Shown piece after piece: positions 8,601-19,117 of a DNA stretch of 64,000 bases. Numbering within the stretch: position 1 is the first letter of the stretch; each line of letters opens with the position of its first letter. Made by a program: the position numbers and the translations under genes. Origin of the DNA: Photobacterium galatheae (GTDB lineage: Bacteria > Pseudomonadota > Gammaproteobacteria > Enterobacterales > Vibrionaceae); contig NZ_JMIB01000017.1 of assembly GCF_000695255.1 (NCBI RefSeq), positions 113,746-177,745 of the forward strand. The letters run 5' to 3'. The notes under the pieces are model-generated. The model was not told where the DNA came from. It did not search any database and worked only from the letters and a program-made list of their open reading frames with translations.

Positions 8601-8648
8601 GTGTTCGTGTTCGTGTTCGTGGTCGTGTTCGTGGTCGTGTTCGTGGTC
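8601..8648. repeat. Eight-unit hexanucleotide tandem repeat at the acpH start
   Basis: Plus-strand units are GTGTTC x3 followed by GTGGTC and GTGTTC alternating, eight units in all, ending one base from the acpH start codon complement at 8597-8599. The unit length is a multiple of three, so copy-number change would not shift the frame but would move upstream signals relative to the ATG, or change a Thr/Asn-rich N-terminal extension if translation begins farther upstream. Confidence 0.9.
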
Positions 8649-9039
8649 GAGGGAACGCTCAATAAAACTGTAACAGCTCTACACGAAATTGGGCAGTCCG
8701 GATCATCAGTCAGGAATTCGTGAGCCTTGGAATAGGAGGTTGCACAAAAATGCGGCATTGCGTCCAACTTTCTGACAGGGTGACTCGTTCCGAAGAATGA
8801 AGTGAGCTTTGTCGGTCTGTGTCACATTGTGGTTGGTATTTTTTTATACACTGTGATGAGGGCTTGTTGATCTTTCGTGGTTCATTTTTGCCTGAGCGCA
8901 ACGCGTTTTTGTCCTAGTGCAGACGCAGCGCGAAGAAACAAACCGTTGCGTGGTGCTGAGTCAGCGTGAGCAAAAATCGCGAGAGGCCCGCAACCTCTGG
9001 GCGTCGCGGACCAAATCTCTTTCGGCATGGCAGTTTAGA
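8649..9039. other. Divergent intergenic region acpH / protease 1
   Basis: About 390 bases with no supported gene, although the acpH frame stays open to 8767 and the protease frame stays open back to a GTG at 8917. A T-rich block followed by TACACT (about 8846-8857) is a possible promoter for the protease gene. A hairpin, AGAGG/CCTCT inside GCGA/TCGC, sits at about 8979-9010, shortly before the protease start. I could not identify a known operator. Confidence 0.4.
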
Positions 9040-10158
9040 ATGATGAAACGAACGATATCAAAATGGGTAGTCGCCGGAGTTGTAGGGATGTGCTCTGCGG
9101 TCAGCAGTCCGGTTTTTTCAGCGCAAAATTCTGCGCAGGAATCGCAGGCGCCTGTTGCAAGAGTGATTGGTGGAACCACAACCTATGCGGGAGAGCTTCC
9201 CTGGCAGGCACTGATTTATATTGATTACGGGAATGACGGCAACGAAGTCTATCAGTGTGGGGGCGTGATCATTGACAGGAACACCGTGCTGACTGCTGCA
9301 CACTGTATGCAACATAACAATGTGGCGGCAAAGACGTACGAAATTATGGTTTGGGGCGGCATTACGTCTACGACCAGTGCAACGTTGGGGAACGCGCACA
9401 CTGTGGTCAGTGTGACGGTCCATCCAGACTATGATGCGACGACGTTTACCAACGATATTGCGCTGCTGCGTCTGATGACAAGTTTTTCGAGTTCAGTCCA
9501 GCCGATTCAGATTGCAACCCTCGGTGAGCAGAGTCAGGCTGATTTAGCCTTTGAGAATACGTATGTGCATGGTGGCGAAAATCCGGAAAATTTACTGGTT
9601 TCCGGCTGGGGGCGGACCTCAACAGATCCGAAAGCCACCGTTTCCCATGAGTTAATGCATACCTTGCTTTCCGGGGTACCTGACGACTACTGCAACAGTG
9701 TCTGGAGTAATATTAATTCAACGAATCTGGATCGGTTTGTGTGTGCTATCTCTCCTTTTCCTCAGGTTGATCGGGATAGTTGTCAGGGGGATTCTGGCGG
9801 GCCGCTCGTCTGGCAGAATCCTCAGGTCAGTGCTGATTCGGATTTTGGACTGCGACTGGTGGGGCTGGTGAGTTTCGGTGCCCAGTGTGCATCAGATGTC
9901 CCTTCAGTGTATACGGAGGTGGCTCACTACAGAACCTGGATTAGCTCGGTTGTCGGCAATCGTTTTAATTTCGATCCTGAGCCGGTTTTTACGAGTGACC
10001 CTTTTCTCAATGCAGAACGTCTTGGTAAAAATACATCCTCTTCTGATGGGGTGGGGGATGCCAGCGGTGGCTCGGGTGGAGGGAGCCTGACACTGGGGGG
10101 GATTCTGGGATTGTTCGGGGTGTTCCTCTGGCGAATCCGTGAAAAATCAATCAGATAA
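9040..10158 (+). CDS. Secreted trypsin-like serine protease, GlyGly-CTERM type (protease 1)
   Basis: S1-family serine protease, 372 residues from ATG 9040. The start is at a signal peptide (MMKRTISKWVVAG, hydrophobic core, cleavage likely after VFSA). A short propeptide ends at R-VIGG, the zymogen activation site. The catalytic triad is H88 (TAAHC), D139 (NDIALL) and S252 (GDSGGP); the Asp in RDSCQGDSGG indicates trypsin-like Arg/Lys specificity. After the protease domain comes a roughly 100-residue extension ending in a Gly/Ser-rich stretch, a hydrophobic helix and a basic tail, the layout of GlyGly-CTERM proteins, which use type II secretion and rhombosortase processing. The frame is open back to 8917 but no ribosome binding site supports that start. 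Paralogous to the next gene. Confidence 0.9.
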   Translation: MMKRTISKWVVAGVVGMCSAVSSPVFSAQNSAQESQAPVARVIGGTTTYAGELPWQALIYIDYGNDGNEVYQCGGVIIDRNTVLTAAHCMQHNNVAAKTYEIMVWGGITSTTSATLGNAHTVVSVTVHPDYDATTFTNDIALLRLMTSFSSSVQPIQIATLGEQSQADLAFENTYVHGGENPENLLVSGWGRTSTDPKATVSHELMHTLLSGVPDDYCNSVWSNINSTNLDRFVCAISPFPQVDRDSCQGDSGGPLVWQNPQVSADSDFGLRLVGLVSFGAQCASDVPSVYTEVAHYRTWISSVVGNRFNFDPEPVFTSDPFLNAERLGKNTSSSDGVGDASGGSGGGSLTLGGILGLFGVFLWRIREKSIR

Positions 10159-10167
10159 GTCTGCTTT

Positions 10168-10264
10168 TGATGATGGCTGGCGCTGAAGGAGTACACTGTA
10201 CTCATTGCCTTCAAGTTGTCTGATGATGGCTCACTGAGCTTTACCGCCTTGTGGCTTTGGCGGT
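10168..10264. repeat. Palindrome and repeats between the two protease genes
   Basis: The 211-base spacer holds an 11-base direct repeat TGATGATGGCT (10168-10178 and 10221-10231), a palindrome GAGTACACTGTACTC (10189-10203), and an ACCGCC/GGCGGT hairpin (10243-10264). None is followed by a T-run. They could be operators, or remnants of the duplication that made the pair. Confidence 0.55.
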
Positions 10265-10372
10265 GATGTACAGGGCTTCGCAAATTTAACCCGGATTATC
10301 AGTTATGCAACAATTGCTGAAAATCGCAGGGTTTTATAATTAAGCCACTGTCTTTGAAGAGGGGATGCAGTG

Positions 10373-11491
10373 ATGAAGGCCCCTGTCGCTATCTGTCTGT
10401 TTTATCTCTGTAGTTTCTTGTCGTTCACTTCTTTGCCTGCACATGCGCAGGCTGAATCGAGTACACAGGATGAACAGGCGCCTCAAGCAACAGCAAGAAT
10501 AATTGGCGGTATTTTCACGCAAGCAGGGGAGTTGCCCTGGCAGGCTTTTGTGAGAATCGATTTTTCCGAAAATGGCACGGAGGCATACCAGTGCGGCGGT
10601 GTCGTCATTGATCAGGAAACCGTGCTGACGGCGGCACATTGCATGGTGAATGCTGGCCGGATGGCGACTCCCCAGCATGTTCGGGTGTGGGCTGGGATTA
10701 CTTCCCTGGAAAATGCAAGCAACCAGAACATGACACCGGTGAGTACCATTGTCGTCCATCCCAATTACAACAGCAGTAATTTTCACCATGACATCGCTAT
10801 CATTCGTCTGGCGATGAGTTTACCTCCCAGGGCAATTCCGCTTCGAATTGCGTCGATAGGCACGCAGCAGCGGGCCGATACGGAGTTTGCCAACACCTGG
10901 GTTGTGAACGGGGCGCGGCCTGCTAATTTACTGGTCAGTGGCTGGGGCAGTGTTGTCCCCGGAAATGACCGCGGTGTCATCCTTCTCAAGCAAACCTTGT
11001 TGTCTGGCGTGCCAGACCGAAGTTGTGATGCGTTGTGGGGGAGTACAGTTTATCCGCAGGTGTACAGCTTGTTTGTTTGCGCTGGCCCACCGACACCGGA
11101 ACTCTACCGGGATAGTTGCTTTGGGGACTCCGGTGGCCCGCTGGTCTGGCGGGATCCACAGGCGAGCAGTGATCCGGATTTTGGTCTTCGTTTAGTGGGA
11201 CTGGTCAGCTTTGGCGAAGGATGTGCGGGCAATCTGCCCGGGGTTTATACGCAGGTTTCCACTTACCTGAGCTGGATCGATTCTGTGCTCGGAAGTGGTT
11301 TCAACCCTACGCCGGCTTCCGTGTTTACGACGAATCCGTTTCTACAGGATTACAGTCGAGCGGGGCTGGAGGATTTTGGAACCCGAACGAACAATGGGAG
11401 TGACGGTGGTGGCAGCGTTTCACTGTTTGTTTTGTTTGCGTTGCTATGGCTGGTGTTCCGACGTTTTTCTGACGGAATACGCATGGATTGA
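10373..11491 (+). CDS. Secreted trypsin-like serine protease, GlyGly-CTERM-like (protease 2)
   Basis: Second S1-family protease in tandem, 372 residues from ATG 10373 (a GTG directly before it is possible; GAAGAGGGG lies just upstream). A signal peptide is visible (MKAPVAICLFYLC, ending near AHAQ), then the activation site R-IIGG. The triad is H89 (TAAHC), D140 (HDIAII) and S253 (GDSGGP), with the trypsin-specificity Asp in RDSCFGDSGG. The C-terminal extension ends with SDGGGS, a hydrophobic helix and an Arg-rich tail, a looser GlyGly-CTERM match than protease 1. Length, domain order and many segments match protease 1, so they are tandem duplicates. Likely secreted by the type II system and held at the cell surface. 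Confidence 0.88.
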   Translation: MKAPVAICLFYLCSFLSFTSLPAHAQAESSTQDEQAPQATARIIGGIFTQAGELPWQAFVRIDFSENGTEAYQCGGVVIDQETVLTAAHCMVNAGRMATPQHVRVWAGITSLENASNQNMTPVSTIVVHPNYNSSNFHHDIAIIRLAMSLPPRAIPLRIASIGTQQRADTEFANTWVVNGARPANLLVSGWGSVVPGNDRGVILLKQTLLSGVPDRSCDALWGSTVYPQVYSLFVCAGPPTPELYRDSCFGDSGGPLVWRDPQASSDPDFGLRLVGLVSFGEGCAGNLPGVYTQVSTYLSWIDSVLGSGFNPTPASVFTTNPFLQDYSRAGLEDFGTRTNNGSDGGGSVSLFVLFALLWLVFRRFSDGIRMD

Positions 11492-11604
11492 TTGGCGAGT
11501 TCTCGGCTAAGCCGGATAGAAATCATTTCATCCCATTTCAGCAGGCTTGATATTGCAGTGTGGCAGCCTATACTAGCTGCCTGCTGTAATTTAGGGCCTA
11601 AAAA

Positions 11605-12657
11605 ATGCAAGTTTCAGATTTTCACTTTGACCTTCCCGATGAATTGATTGCACGTTACCCGCAACCTGAGCGCTCTGCGAGCCGTCTGCTGCAACTGAAC
11701 GGTAATAGCGGCGATGTGCAGCATCAATCGTTTAAAAATGTGTTGGATCTGGTACAGCCTGGTGACTTGCTGGTCTTTAACAATACCCGTGTGATTCCTG
11801 CCCGTATGTTTGGTCGTAAAGCCAGCGGCGGAAAGCTGGAAGTGCTGGTCGAGCGACTGCTGGATGACAAAAGTATTCTGGCCCATGTTCGTGCATCGAA
11901 AGCACCAAAACCGGGAACACAGTTGCTGCTGGGTGAAAACGATGAGTTTGAGGCTGAAATGGTCGCCCGACACGATGCCTTGTTTGAAATTCGTTTCAAC
12001 AGTGCACTGACGGTTCTGGAGATTCTGGAAACAGTCGGGCATATGCCGCTACCGCCTTATATTGATCGTCCGGATGAAGAGGCGGATAAAGAGCGCTATC
12101 AGACGGTTTACAATGCAAAACCGGGGGCAGTTGCTGCGCCAACAGCCGGGTTGCACTTCGATGATCAGCTGCTGGCGGATATCAAAGCGAAAGGGGTTGA
12201 GTTTGCTTTCGTCACCCTGCATGTTGGTGCGGGAACCTTCCAGCCAGTTCGTGTTGATGATATTCACGATCACCACATGCATGCCGAGTACGTTGAAGTA
12301 CCGCAGGACGTGGTGGATGCAATCAAAGCCACCCGTGAGCGCGGCGGACGTGTGATTGCGGTCGGGACGACCTCGGTTCGGTCGCTGGAAAGTGCGGCAC
12401 AGGATGCCCTGAAGCAAGGCACTGAGCTGGTGCCGTTTTTCGGTGATACCGATATCTTCATTTTCCCCGGCTATGAATTCCAGCTGGTGGATGTGCTGAT
12501 TACGAACTTCCACTTACCGGAATCGACGCTGATTATGCTGGTGAGCGCGTTTGCCGGTTATGAGCACACTATGAATGCGTATCAACAGGCTGTGGCGCAA
12601 AAGTACCGTTTCTTCAGCTACGGCGACTCGATGTTTATTCATCGCCGTCAGGCTTAA
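11605..12657 (+). CDS. queA: S-adenosylmethionine:tRNA ribosyltransferase-isomerase
   Basis: Transfers and isomerises the ribose of S-adenosylmethionine onto preQ1 in tRNA, forming epoxyqueuosine at wobble position 34. 350 residues, usual for QueA. Landmarks are [14 protein letters not shown] at the N-terminus, [36 protein letters not shown] and the C-terminal YGDSMFIH. The next gene, tgt, carries out the preceding step in the same pathway, and the two are in the same orientation 204 bases apart with two hairpins between them. Confidence 0.97.
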   Translation: MQVSDFHFDLPDELIARYPQPERSASRLLQLNGNSGDVQHQSFKNVLDLVQPGDLLVFNNTRVIPARMFGRKASGGKLEVLVERLLDDKSILAHVRASKAPKPGTQLLLGENDEFEAEMVARHDALFEIRFNSALTVLEILETVGHMPLPPYIDRPDEEADKERYQTVYNAKPGAVAAPTAGLHFDDQLLADIKAKGVEFAFVTLHVGAGTFQPVRVDDIHDHHMHAEYVEVPQDVVDAIKATRERGGRVIAVGTTSVRSLESAAQDALKQGTELVPFFGDTDIFIFPGYEFQLVDVLITNFHLPESTLIMLVSAFAGYEHTMNAYQQAVAQKYRFFSYGDSMFIHRRQA

Positions 12658-12730
12658 GCGGGCAAATTCCAGCTGTCGGGCACAGTGTCGTGTCTGTTTT
12701 GCGGATAATCCGAACTTTTTGATGAATTCA

Positions 12731-12773
12731 CTGTCTGGCTTCGTGCCGGACAGTTTGCGATCTCGCTGAGATC
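12731..12773 (+). terminator. Two hairpins between queA and tgt
   Basis: CTGTCTGGC/GCCGGACAG (12731-12753, 9 pairs with one G-T, 5-base loop) is followed by TTT, then by the palindrome GATCTC-GCT-GAGATC (12759-12773). The first may be a weak queA terminator. tgt could have its own promoter after it. Confidence 0.45.
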
Positions 12774-12822
12774 AACGGTGCATCAGGCGAGAGTCCTTTT
12801 GCATGTATCTTGGGTCAACTGA

Positions 12823-13989
<1,167 letters not shown>

Positions 13990-14010
13990 CAATAACGAGG
14001 ACGTGAATAA

Positions 14011-14346
14011 ATGAGTCTTTTTATTTCTCAGGCACACGCAGCTGCCGAAGGCGCACCACAAGGTGGTGGCATGCAGCTGTTTATTATGCTGGCCCTGTTT
14101 GCGGTCATTTTCTACTTTATGATTTACCGTCCGCAGGCGAAACGTGTGAAAGAGCACAAGAACCTGATGGCTTCAATGGGTAAAGGGGATGAAGTGCTGA
14201 CCAACGGTGGTCTGGTTGGCAAGATCACGAAAGTGTCAGAAGAAAATGATTACATTGTGATCGCACTGAATGACACCACTGAAGTGACAATCAAGAAAGA
14301 TTTCGTTTCTGCGGTTCTGCCAAAGGGCACAATGAAATCTCTGTAA
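14011..14346 (+). CDS. yajC: Sec translocon accessory subunit YajC
   Basis: Small inner-membrane protein, 111 residues, part of the SecDF-YajC complex that assists protein export through SecYEG. One membrane segment at about residues 22-42 (LFIMLALFAVIFYFMIYRPQ, the family hallmark ending RPQ). The rest is a short soluble domain. Preceded by a CGAGGACG ribosome binding site, 21 bases after tgt and 25 bases before secD, so it belongs to one operon. Confidence 0.97.
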   Translation: MSLFISQAHAAAEGAPQGGGMQLFIMLALFAVIFYFMIYRPQAKRVKEHKNLMASMGKGDEVLTNGGLVGKITKVSEENDYIVIALNDTTEVTIKKDFVSAVLPKGTMKSL

Positions 14347-14371
14347 TTTATGGCTTTGAAGGATCTTCTCA

Positions 14372-16216
14372 GTGTTAAACCGGTATCCCTTGTGGAAGAA
14401 CCTGATGGTGGTGTTCGCACTGCTGATCGGTTTGCTTTATGCGCTTCCCAATGTGTTCGGTGAAGATCCAGCGATCCAAATCTCCGGGGCGCGTGGCGCC
14501 TCGGTAGAGATGTCCTCGCTGGATAAGGTGACCGAGCAACTTAATCAAGATAATCTCTCCTATAAATCTGTCGCATTCGAAAACGGGGCTATTCTGGTCC
14601 GCTTCAAAGACACTGAGACTCAAATCAGTGCCCGCGATTTACTGAATCAATCTCTTGGCGACAACTATGTTGTTGCATTGAACCTGGCACCATCCACACC
14701 GAAATGGCTGGAAAGCCTGGGTGCATCACCAATGAAACTGGGTCTGGACCTGCGCGGCGGCGTGCACTTCCTGATGGAAGTGGATATGGATGCTGCGATG
14801 GAAAAACTGATGACTCAGCAGGAAGACACTTTCCGTTCTGAGCTTCGTGAAGCCCGTATCCGTTACCGTGCAATCAGTGTCAAAGACAATGGCGTAGAAA
14901 TTCGTCTGCGTAACGATGAGCAGGTTCAGCAAGCGAAGCGTGAGCTGTCGAAGCTTCATCCGGACATGCAGTTCATTGAAGGCAGTGGTTTTGCATTGAA
15001 AGCCAGCTTCAGTGACGCCCGGATGCAGGAAATCCGCAATTATGCTGTGGCTCAGAATATTACTATTTTGCGTAACCGTGTGAATGAGCTGGGTGTGGCA
15101 GAGCCGCTGGTTCAGCGCCAGGGTGCAAACCGCATTGTGGTTGAATTGCCGGGTGTTCAGGATACGGCACGCGCGAAAGAAATTTTGGGTGCAACGGCAA
15201 CACTGGAATTCCGCGAAGTGGATAGCAGTACTGATCTGGCCGCAGCCGCCTCTGGTCGGGTACCGCCGGGCAGCGAGATGAAGCTTTCCCGTGATGGAAA
15301 CCCTGTCGTGCTGAAAAAACGTGTGATTCTTGAAGGTTCACACATCACAGATGCCAGCTCCAGCAATGATGAATATGGCCGTCCGCAGGTGAATATTTCA
15401 CTGGATAGTGAAGGCGGTAACAAGATGACGGCTTTCTCACGGAACAATGTGGGTAAGCTGATGGCAACGCTGTTTATTGAATATAAAGACAGCGGCAAGC
15501 GTTCTCCGGAAGGGAAAGTGATTCTGGAGAAGCATGAAGAAGTCATCAATCAGGCAACTATTCAGACAGCACTGGGCCGTAACTTCCGGATTACCGGCAT
15601 TGATACGCAGGCTGAAGCGCACAATCTGGCACTGTTACTGCGTGCGGGTGCCCTGATTGCACCGATCTCAATTGTGGAAGAGCGGACCATTGGCCCGTCT
15701 ATGGGTCAGCAGAACATCGACATGGGTATCCAGGCTTGTATCTGGGGCATGATTGCGGTGATGTTGTTTACCCTGATTTACTATCGTAAGTTCGGTCTGA
15801 TTGCTAACCTGGCACTGGCAATGAACCTGGTGCTCATCATTGGTGTTATGTCGATGATCCCGGGTGCGACCATGACCTTGCCAGGGATTGCCGGTATCGT
15901 TCTGACGGTCGGTATGGCGGTGGATGCCAACGTGCTGATTTTTGAACGGATCCGTGAAGAAATTCGCGAAGGTCGCAGTCCGCAACAGGCAATTCAGCAG
16001 GGTTATGCGAATGCGTTCAGCACCATTGCGGATGCCAACATTACGACGCTGATCACCGCGATTATTCTGTTCGCTGTGGGGACTGGGGCCATTAAAGGCT
16101 TCGCGGTCACCCTGTCGATCGGTATTCTGACCTCTATGTTTACTGCGATTGTAGGCACCCGGATGCTGGTGAACCTGCTGTATGGCGGTAAGCGTATCGA
16201 TAAGCTGTCGATCTAA
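14372..16216 (+). CDS. secD: Protein translocase subunit SecD
   Basis: Inner-membrane protein that uses the proton-motive force to help complete export through SecYEG. 614 residues. Start is GTG at 14372, with GAAGGA about 8 bases upstream. There is one N-terminal membrane helix (about residues 9-27), a large periplasmic region containing [16 protein letters not shown], and five C-terminal helices from about residue 450. [13 protein letters not shown] is the conserved cytoplasmic loop. Immediately followed by secF after 12 bases. Confidence 0.98.
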   Translation: MLNRYPLWKNLMVVFALLIGLLYALPNVFGEDPAIQISGARGASVEMSSLDKVTEQLNQDNLSYKSVAFENGAILVRFKDTETQISARDLLNQSLGDNYVVALNLAPSTPKWLESLGASPMKLGLDLRGGVHFLMEVDMDAAMEKLMTQQEDTFRSELREARIRYRAISVKDNGVEIRLRNDEQVQQAKRELSKLHPDMQFIEGSGFALKASFSDARMQEIRNYAVAQNITILRNRVNELGVAEPLVQRQGANRIVVELPGVQDTARAKEILGATATLEFREVDSSTDLAAAASGRVPPGSEMKLSRDGNPVVLKKRVILEGSHITDASSSNDEYGRPQVNISLDSEGGNKMTAFSRNNVGKLMATLFIEYKDSGKRSPEGKVILEKHEEVINQATIQTALGRNFRITGIDTQAEAHNLALLLRAGALIAPISIVEERTIGPSMGQQNIDMGIQACIWGMIAVMLFTLIYYRKFGLIANLALAMNLVLIIGVMSMIPGATMTLPGIAGIVLTVGMAVDANVLIFERIREEIREGRSPQQAIQQGYANAFSTIADANITTLITAIILFAVGTGAIKGFAVTLSIGILTSMFTAIVGTRMLVNLLYGGKRIDKLSI

Positions 16217-16228
16217 GGAGACGCTGAC

Positions 16229-17176
16229 ATGTTTCAAATCTTGAAAGCGGATAAAGTGATCGACTTTATGCGTTGGTCGAAACTGGCCTTCGTTCTGTCT
16301 GCGGTGATGATCACTGCGTCTATTGGCGTGGTTGTGACCAAAGGGATGAACTGGGGGCTGGACTTCACTGGCGGAACGCTGATTGAAGTTGGCTTTGAGC
16401 AGCCAGCTGAACTGGGCAAGATCCGTGATTCGCTGGAAGCAGCGGGCTTTGGTGATGCCGTCGTGCAGAACTTCGGCACGGCTCGTGATGTGATGGTTCG
16501 TCTTCAGCCGCGTGAAGGCGTTGCCGGTGAAACATTGGGAAATCAAATCCTGGATGCACTGCGTGACGGAACGCACCAGAACGTCGAAATGCGCCGGATT
16601 GAGTTTGTTGGCCCGAATGTGGGCGACGAGCTGGCTGAAGCTGGCGGTCTGGCAATTCTGGTCTCTCTGATCTGTATTCTGCTGTATGTATCGATTCGTT
16701 TTGAGTGGCGTCTGGCTGCCGGTGCGGTTCTGGCGCTGGCCCATGACGTGATCATTACCGTGGGTATTTTCTCACTGATGCAGATTGAAGTGGATCTGAC
16801 CATTGTTGCAGCCTTGCTGACGGTTGTGGGTTACTCACTCAACGACACCATCGTTGTCTTCGACCGGATTCGTGAGAACTTCCGGAAAATGCGTAAGGGT
16901 GGTCCGGCTGAAGTGATGAACAGTTCGATTACTCAGACCTTAAGCCGTACCCTGATCACATCGGGGACGACATTGTTTGTGGTGATTGCCCTGTTCATGA
17001 AAGGCGGAACCATGATCCATGGCTTTGCCGCTGCATTGCTGATTGGTATTACCGTCGGTACTTATTCTTCTATTTACGTGGCTTCTGCACTGGCGCTGAA
17101 ACTGGGGATCACCCGTGAGCACCTGATGCCGCCTCAAGTGGAAAAAGAAGGTGCAGAGTTCGACGCAATGCCTTAA
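16229..17176 (+). CDS. secF: Protein translocase subunit SecF
   Basis: Partner of SecD in the inner membrane; 315 residues with six predicted membrane helices. Landmarks are the N-terminal helix followed by GLDFTGGTLIEV, then ALAHDVIITVG and VVFDRIRENFRKMRKG. It has an AAGGAG ribosome binding site and lies 12 bases after secD. The operon ends at the strong terminator at 17230-17262. Confidence 0.98.
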   Translation: MFQILKADKVIDFMRWSKLAFVLSAVMITASIGVVVTKGMNWGLDFTGGTLIEVGFEQPAELGKIRDSLEAAGFGDAVVQNFGTARDVMVRLQPREGVAGETLGNQILDALRDGTHQNVEMRRIEFVGPNVGDELAEAGGLAILVSLICILLYVSIRFEWRLAAGAVLALAHDVIITVGIFSLMQIEVDLTIVAALLTVVGYSLNDTIVVFDRIRENFRKMRKGGPAEVMNSSITQTLSRTLITSGTTLFVVIALFMKGGTMIHGFAAALLIGITVGTYSSIYVASALALKLGITREHLMPPQVEKEGAEFDAMP

Positions 17177-17229
17177 CTGATTCGGTGGCCTGAAAAATTC
17201 AGGTTATCGTGTGAGTTTGAGCTGAATAA

Positions 17230-17262
17230 AAAAGCCCCGGCAAATGATGCCGGGGCTTTTGT
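17230..17262. terminator. Bidirectional terminator between secF and suhB
   Basis: A GC-rich stem (17231-17241 with 17249-17259, 7-base loop) is flanked by an A-run before it and TTTT after it, so it can end both the secF transcript and the convergent suhB transcript. Confidence 0.93.
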
Positions 17263-17285
17263 TTGTGAGTCAGTCAGTGTCAGAC

Positions 17286-18086
17286 TTACTTGTTCAGTGC
17301 TTCACTGCCGTGTTCACGGATTTTAGTCAGGATTGGTTTCACGACGCGAACGTTTCCTGCAACAATGTTTCCTGAAGTCAGGTAATTGGTATTCCCAGTG
17401 AAGTCGGTGCAAATCGCGCCAGCTTCGCGGGCAATCAGTTCGCCTGCTGCCATTTCCCAAGGCTTCTGACCCAGCTTAAATACGCCGTCGACACGGCCCG
17501 CTGCCAGGTAACACAGATCCAGTGATGTGGAACCAGACTGACGCATGTCGTCACATTCAACAAACATGGCATGCTGGATTTTTGCAAAACTTTCCGCGTG
17601 TTGCTTTGCAGCGAACGGCAGGCTGGTTGCCAGAATTGTGCCGGTCAGATTACGAGGCTGAGAAGCACGGATACGCTGACTGTTCAGCTGTGCGCCGGAA
17701 CCACGGGTTGCAGTGAACAGTTCGTTACGGGAAGGGTCGTATACAGCAGCAATTTCAGTGCGGCCGCGCATACGCAGGGCAACAGAAATCGCAAAGTGCG
17801 GTAAGCCGCGAACGAAGTTTTGAGTGCCATCCACTGGGTCGATGATCCATTGACATTCTTTGTCTCGGCCTTCTTTGGTGCCGGACTCTGCACCGACGAT
17901 GCAGTGATCAGGATAAGACTTCAGAATGGTATCGATAATGATAGCTTCTGCTTCTTTGTCGATATTCGTGACAACGTCGTTGCCTTTTTTACTGACTTCA
18001 ATGCCTTGTGGTTTTTCTAAAGACTTAGCGACATGGTCACCGGCTTTACGAACAGCACGGATCGCGATATTTAGCATCGGATGCAT
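17286..18086 (-). CDS. suhB: Inositol-1-monophosphatase SuhB
   Basis: 266-residue phosphatase of the inositol monophosphatase family, also known in E. coli as a partner of the rRNA antitermination complex. Starts [11 protein letters not shown] as in E. coli. The metal-binding motifs are [10 protein letters not shown] (near residue 85) and the C-terminal [17 protein letters not shown]. SuhB is convergent with secF and divergent from trmJ, with about 190 bases between the suhB and trmJ starts. Confidence 0.96.
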   Translation of the reverse strand: MHPMLNIAIRAVRKAGDHVAKSLEKPQGIEVSKKGNDVVTNIDKEAEAIIIDTILKSYPDHCIVGAESGTKEGRDKECQWIIDPVDGTQNFVRGLPHFAISVALRMRGRTEIAAVYDPSRNELFTATRGSGAQLNSQRIRASQPRNLTGTILATSLPFAAKQHAESFAKIQHAMFVECDDMRQSGSTSLDLCYLAAGRVDGVFKLGQKPWEMAAGELIAREAGAICTDFTGNTNYLTSGNIVAGNVRVVKPILTKIREHGSEALNK

Positions 18087-18275
18087 AGGATCTTCCCAAC
18101 GGATGTTAAAGAACTAAAAAGCGGCGGCGAGTATATCAGAGCCTGTGCAAAAAGGAAGTGGTTATTTTTTGCCCGGAACTCGTCAGCTCAGTCTCTTTTA
18201 CAATGTTTTCCCCACTTTATAGCAGGCTGTGCTAGAATCCCCCGGTTTTGGAATCAGAGTTGGAAACACGCTTTC

Positions 18276-19007
18276 ATGTTAGAGCAAATTCGCGTGGTAC
18301 TGGTGGGCACATCCCATTCAGGCAATATTGGTTCGGCGGCTCGCGCCATGAAAGTGATGGGCCTGAGTGAACTGGTCTTAGTGGAACCTGCCTGCGAAAT
18401 TGATGGTCAGGCCATTGCGTTGGCTGCAGGTGCTGCAGATATCGTTGAGAATGCCCGGATTGTGAATAGCCTGGATGAAGCGATTGCTGATTGTGGATTG
18501 GTGGTTGGTTCCAGCGCACGTTCCCGAACTTTAGAATGGCCTCAATTGAACCCACGAGAGTGTGGCATTCAGGTGATTCAGGAAGCAGCCTCTCGCCCAG
18601 TCTCCTTACTTTTTGGGCGTGAGCGGACTGGACTCACCAATGAAGAGCTGCAAAAATGCCATTGTCATGTGTACATTCCTGCCAATCCTGAGTACAGCTC
18701 GCTGAACCTGGCGATGGCGGTACAGACAATCAGTTATGAAGTACGCATGGCTTATCTGGAGAAAGAAACGCAGGTATTTCCGCCGGTTTCACAGCCAGAG
18801 TACCCAAGGACAGAGGAACTTGAGCGGTTCTTTGACCATCTGCATGAGGTCATGGAACAGACACAGTTCATCAGTAACCGTTCCGGCATGGTCATGGCGA
18901 AACTTCGTCGCCTTTTTGTGCGAGCCAGGCCGGAAGAGCAGGAGCTGAATATCCTGCGCGGTGTCCTGTCTTCGGTACAAAAATCCCTTGCTGGATTGAA
19001 AAAATAG
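18276..19007 (+). CDS. trmJ: tRNA (cytidine/uridine-32-2'-O)-methyltransferase
   Basis: SPOUT-class methyltransferase that 2'-O-methylates residue 32 in tRNA anticodon loops. 243 residues from the ATG at 18276 (E. coli 246). The frame is open back to 18081, but the family start [17 protein letters not shown] lies at 18276. The SPOUT knot motifs are [15 protein letters not shown] and [17 protein letters not shown]. It stands just upstream of iscR, as in many gammaproteobacteria. Confidence 0.95.
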   Translation: MLEQIRVVLVGTSHSGNIGSAARAMKVMGLSELVLVEPACEIDGQAIALAAGAADIVENARIVNSLDEAIADCGLVVGSSARSRTLEWPQLNPRECGIQVIQEAASRPVSLLFGRERTGLTNEELQKCHCHVYIPANPEYSSLNLAMAVQTISYEVRMAYLEKETQVFPPVSQPEYPRTEELERFFDHLHEVMEQTQFISNRSGMVMAKLRRLFVRARPEEQELNILRGVLSSVQKSLAGLKK

Positions 19008-19026
19008 CTTGTGAATAAACAGGATA

Positions 19027-19051
19027 AAACCTGACTAATTTACTCAGGTAT
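19027..19051. promoter_or_regulatory. IscR type 1 site, upstream copy
   Basis: A 25-base imperfect palindrome, CTGACT...TACTCAGGTAT, matching the type 1 IscR consensus (YYGACT, AT-rich centre, AGTCRR) with one arm degenerate. It lies directly beside a second copy and about 70 bases before the iscR ATG. Confidence 0.75.
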
Positions 19052-19076
19052 ATACTTGACCAATTTAGTCAGGTAT
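19052..19076. promoter_or_regulatory. IscR type 1 site overlapping the isc promoter
   Basis: Near-perfect match to the E. coli type 1 consensus: ATACTTGACC, AT-rich centre, TAGTCAGGTAT. It contains TTGACC (19056-19061), a likely -35, with GACACT 17 bases on as a poor -10. [2Fe-2S]-IscR binding here would repress the operon when iron-sulfur clusters are sufficient. Confidence 0.85.
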
Positions 19077-19117
19077 GCGACACTGCTGCCATAGATTCAA
19101 ATTGGTAGCGGTGTGTT

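Noticed and set aside
8601..8648. Repeat considered as a CRISPR array
   Set aside because: Units are six bases with no spacers; it is a simple tandem repeat.
15668..16744. 358-codon open frame antisense to secD and secF
   Set aside because: His/Gln/Asn-rich shadow of membrane-protein genes.
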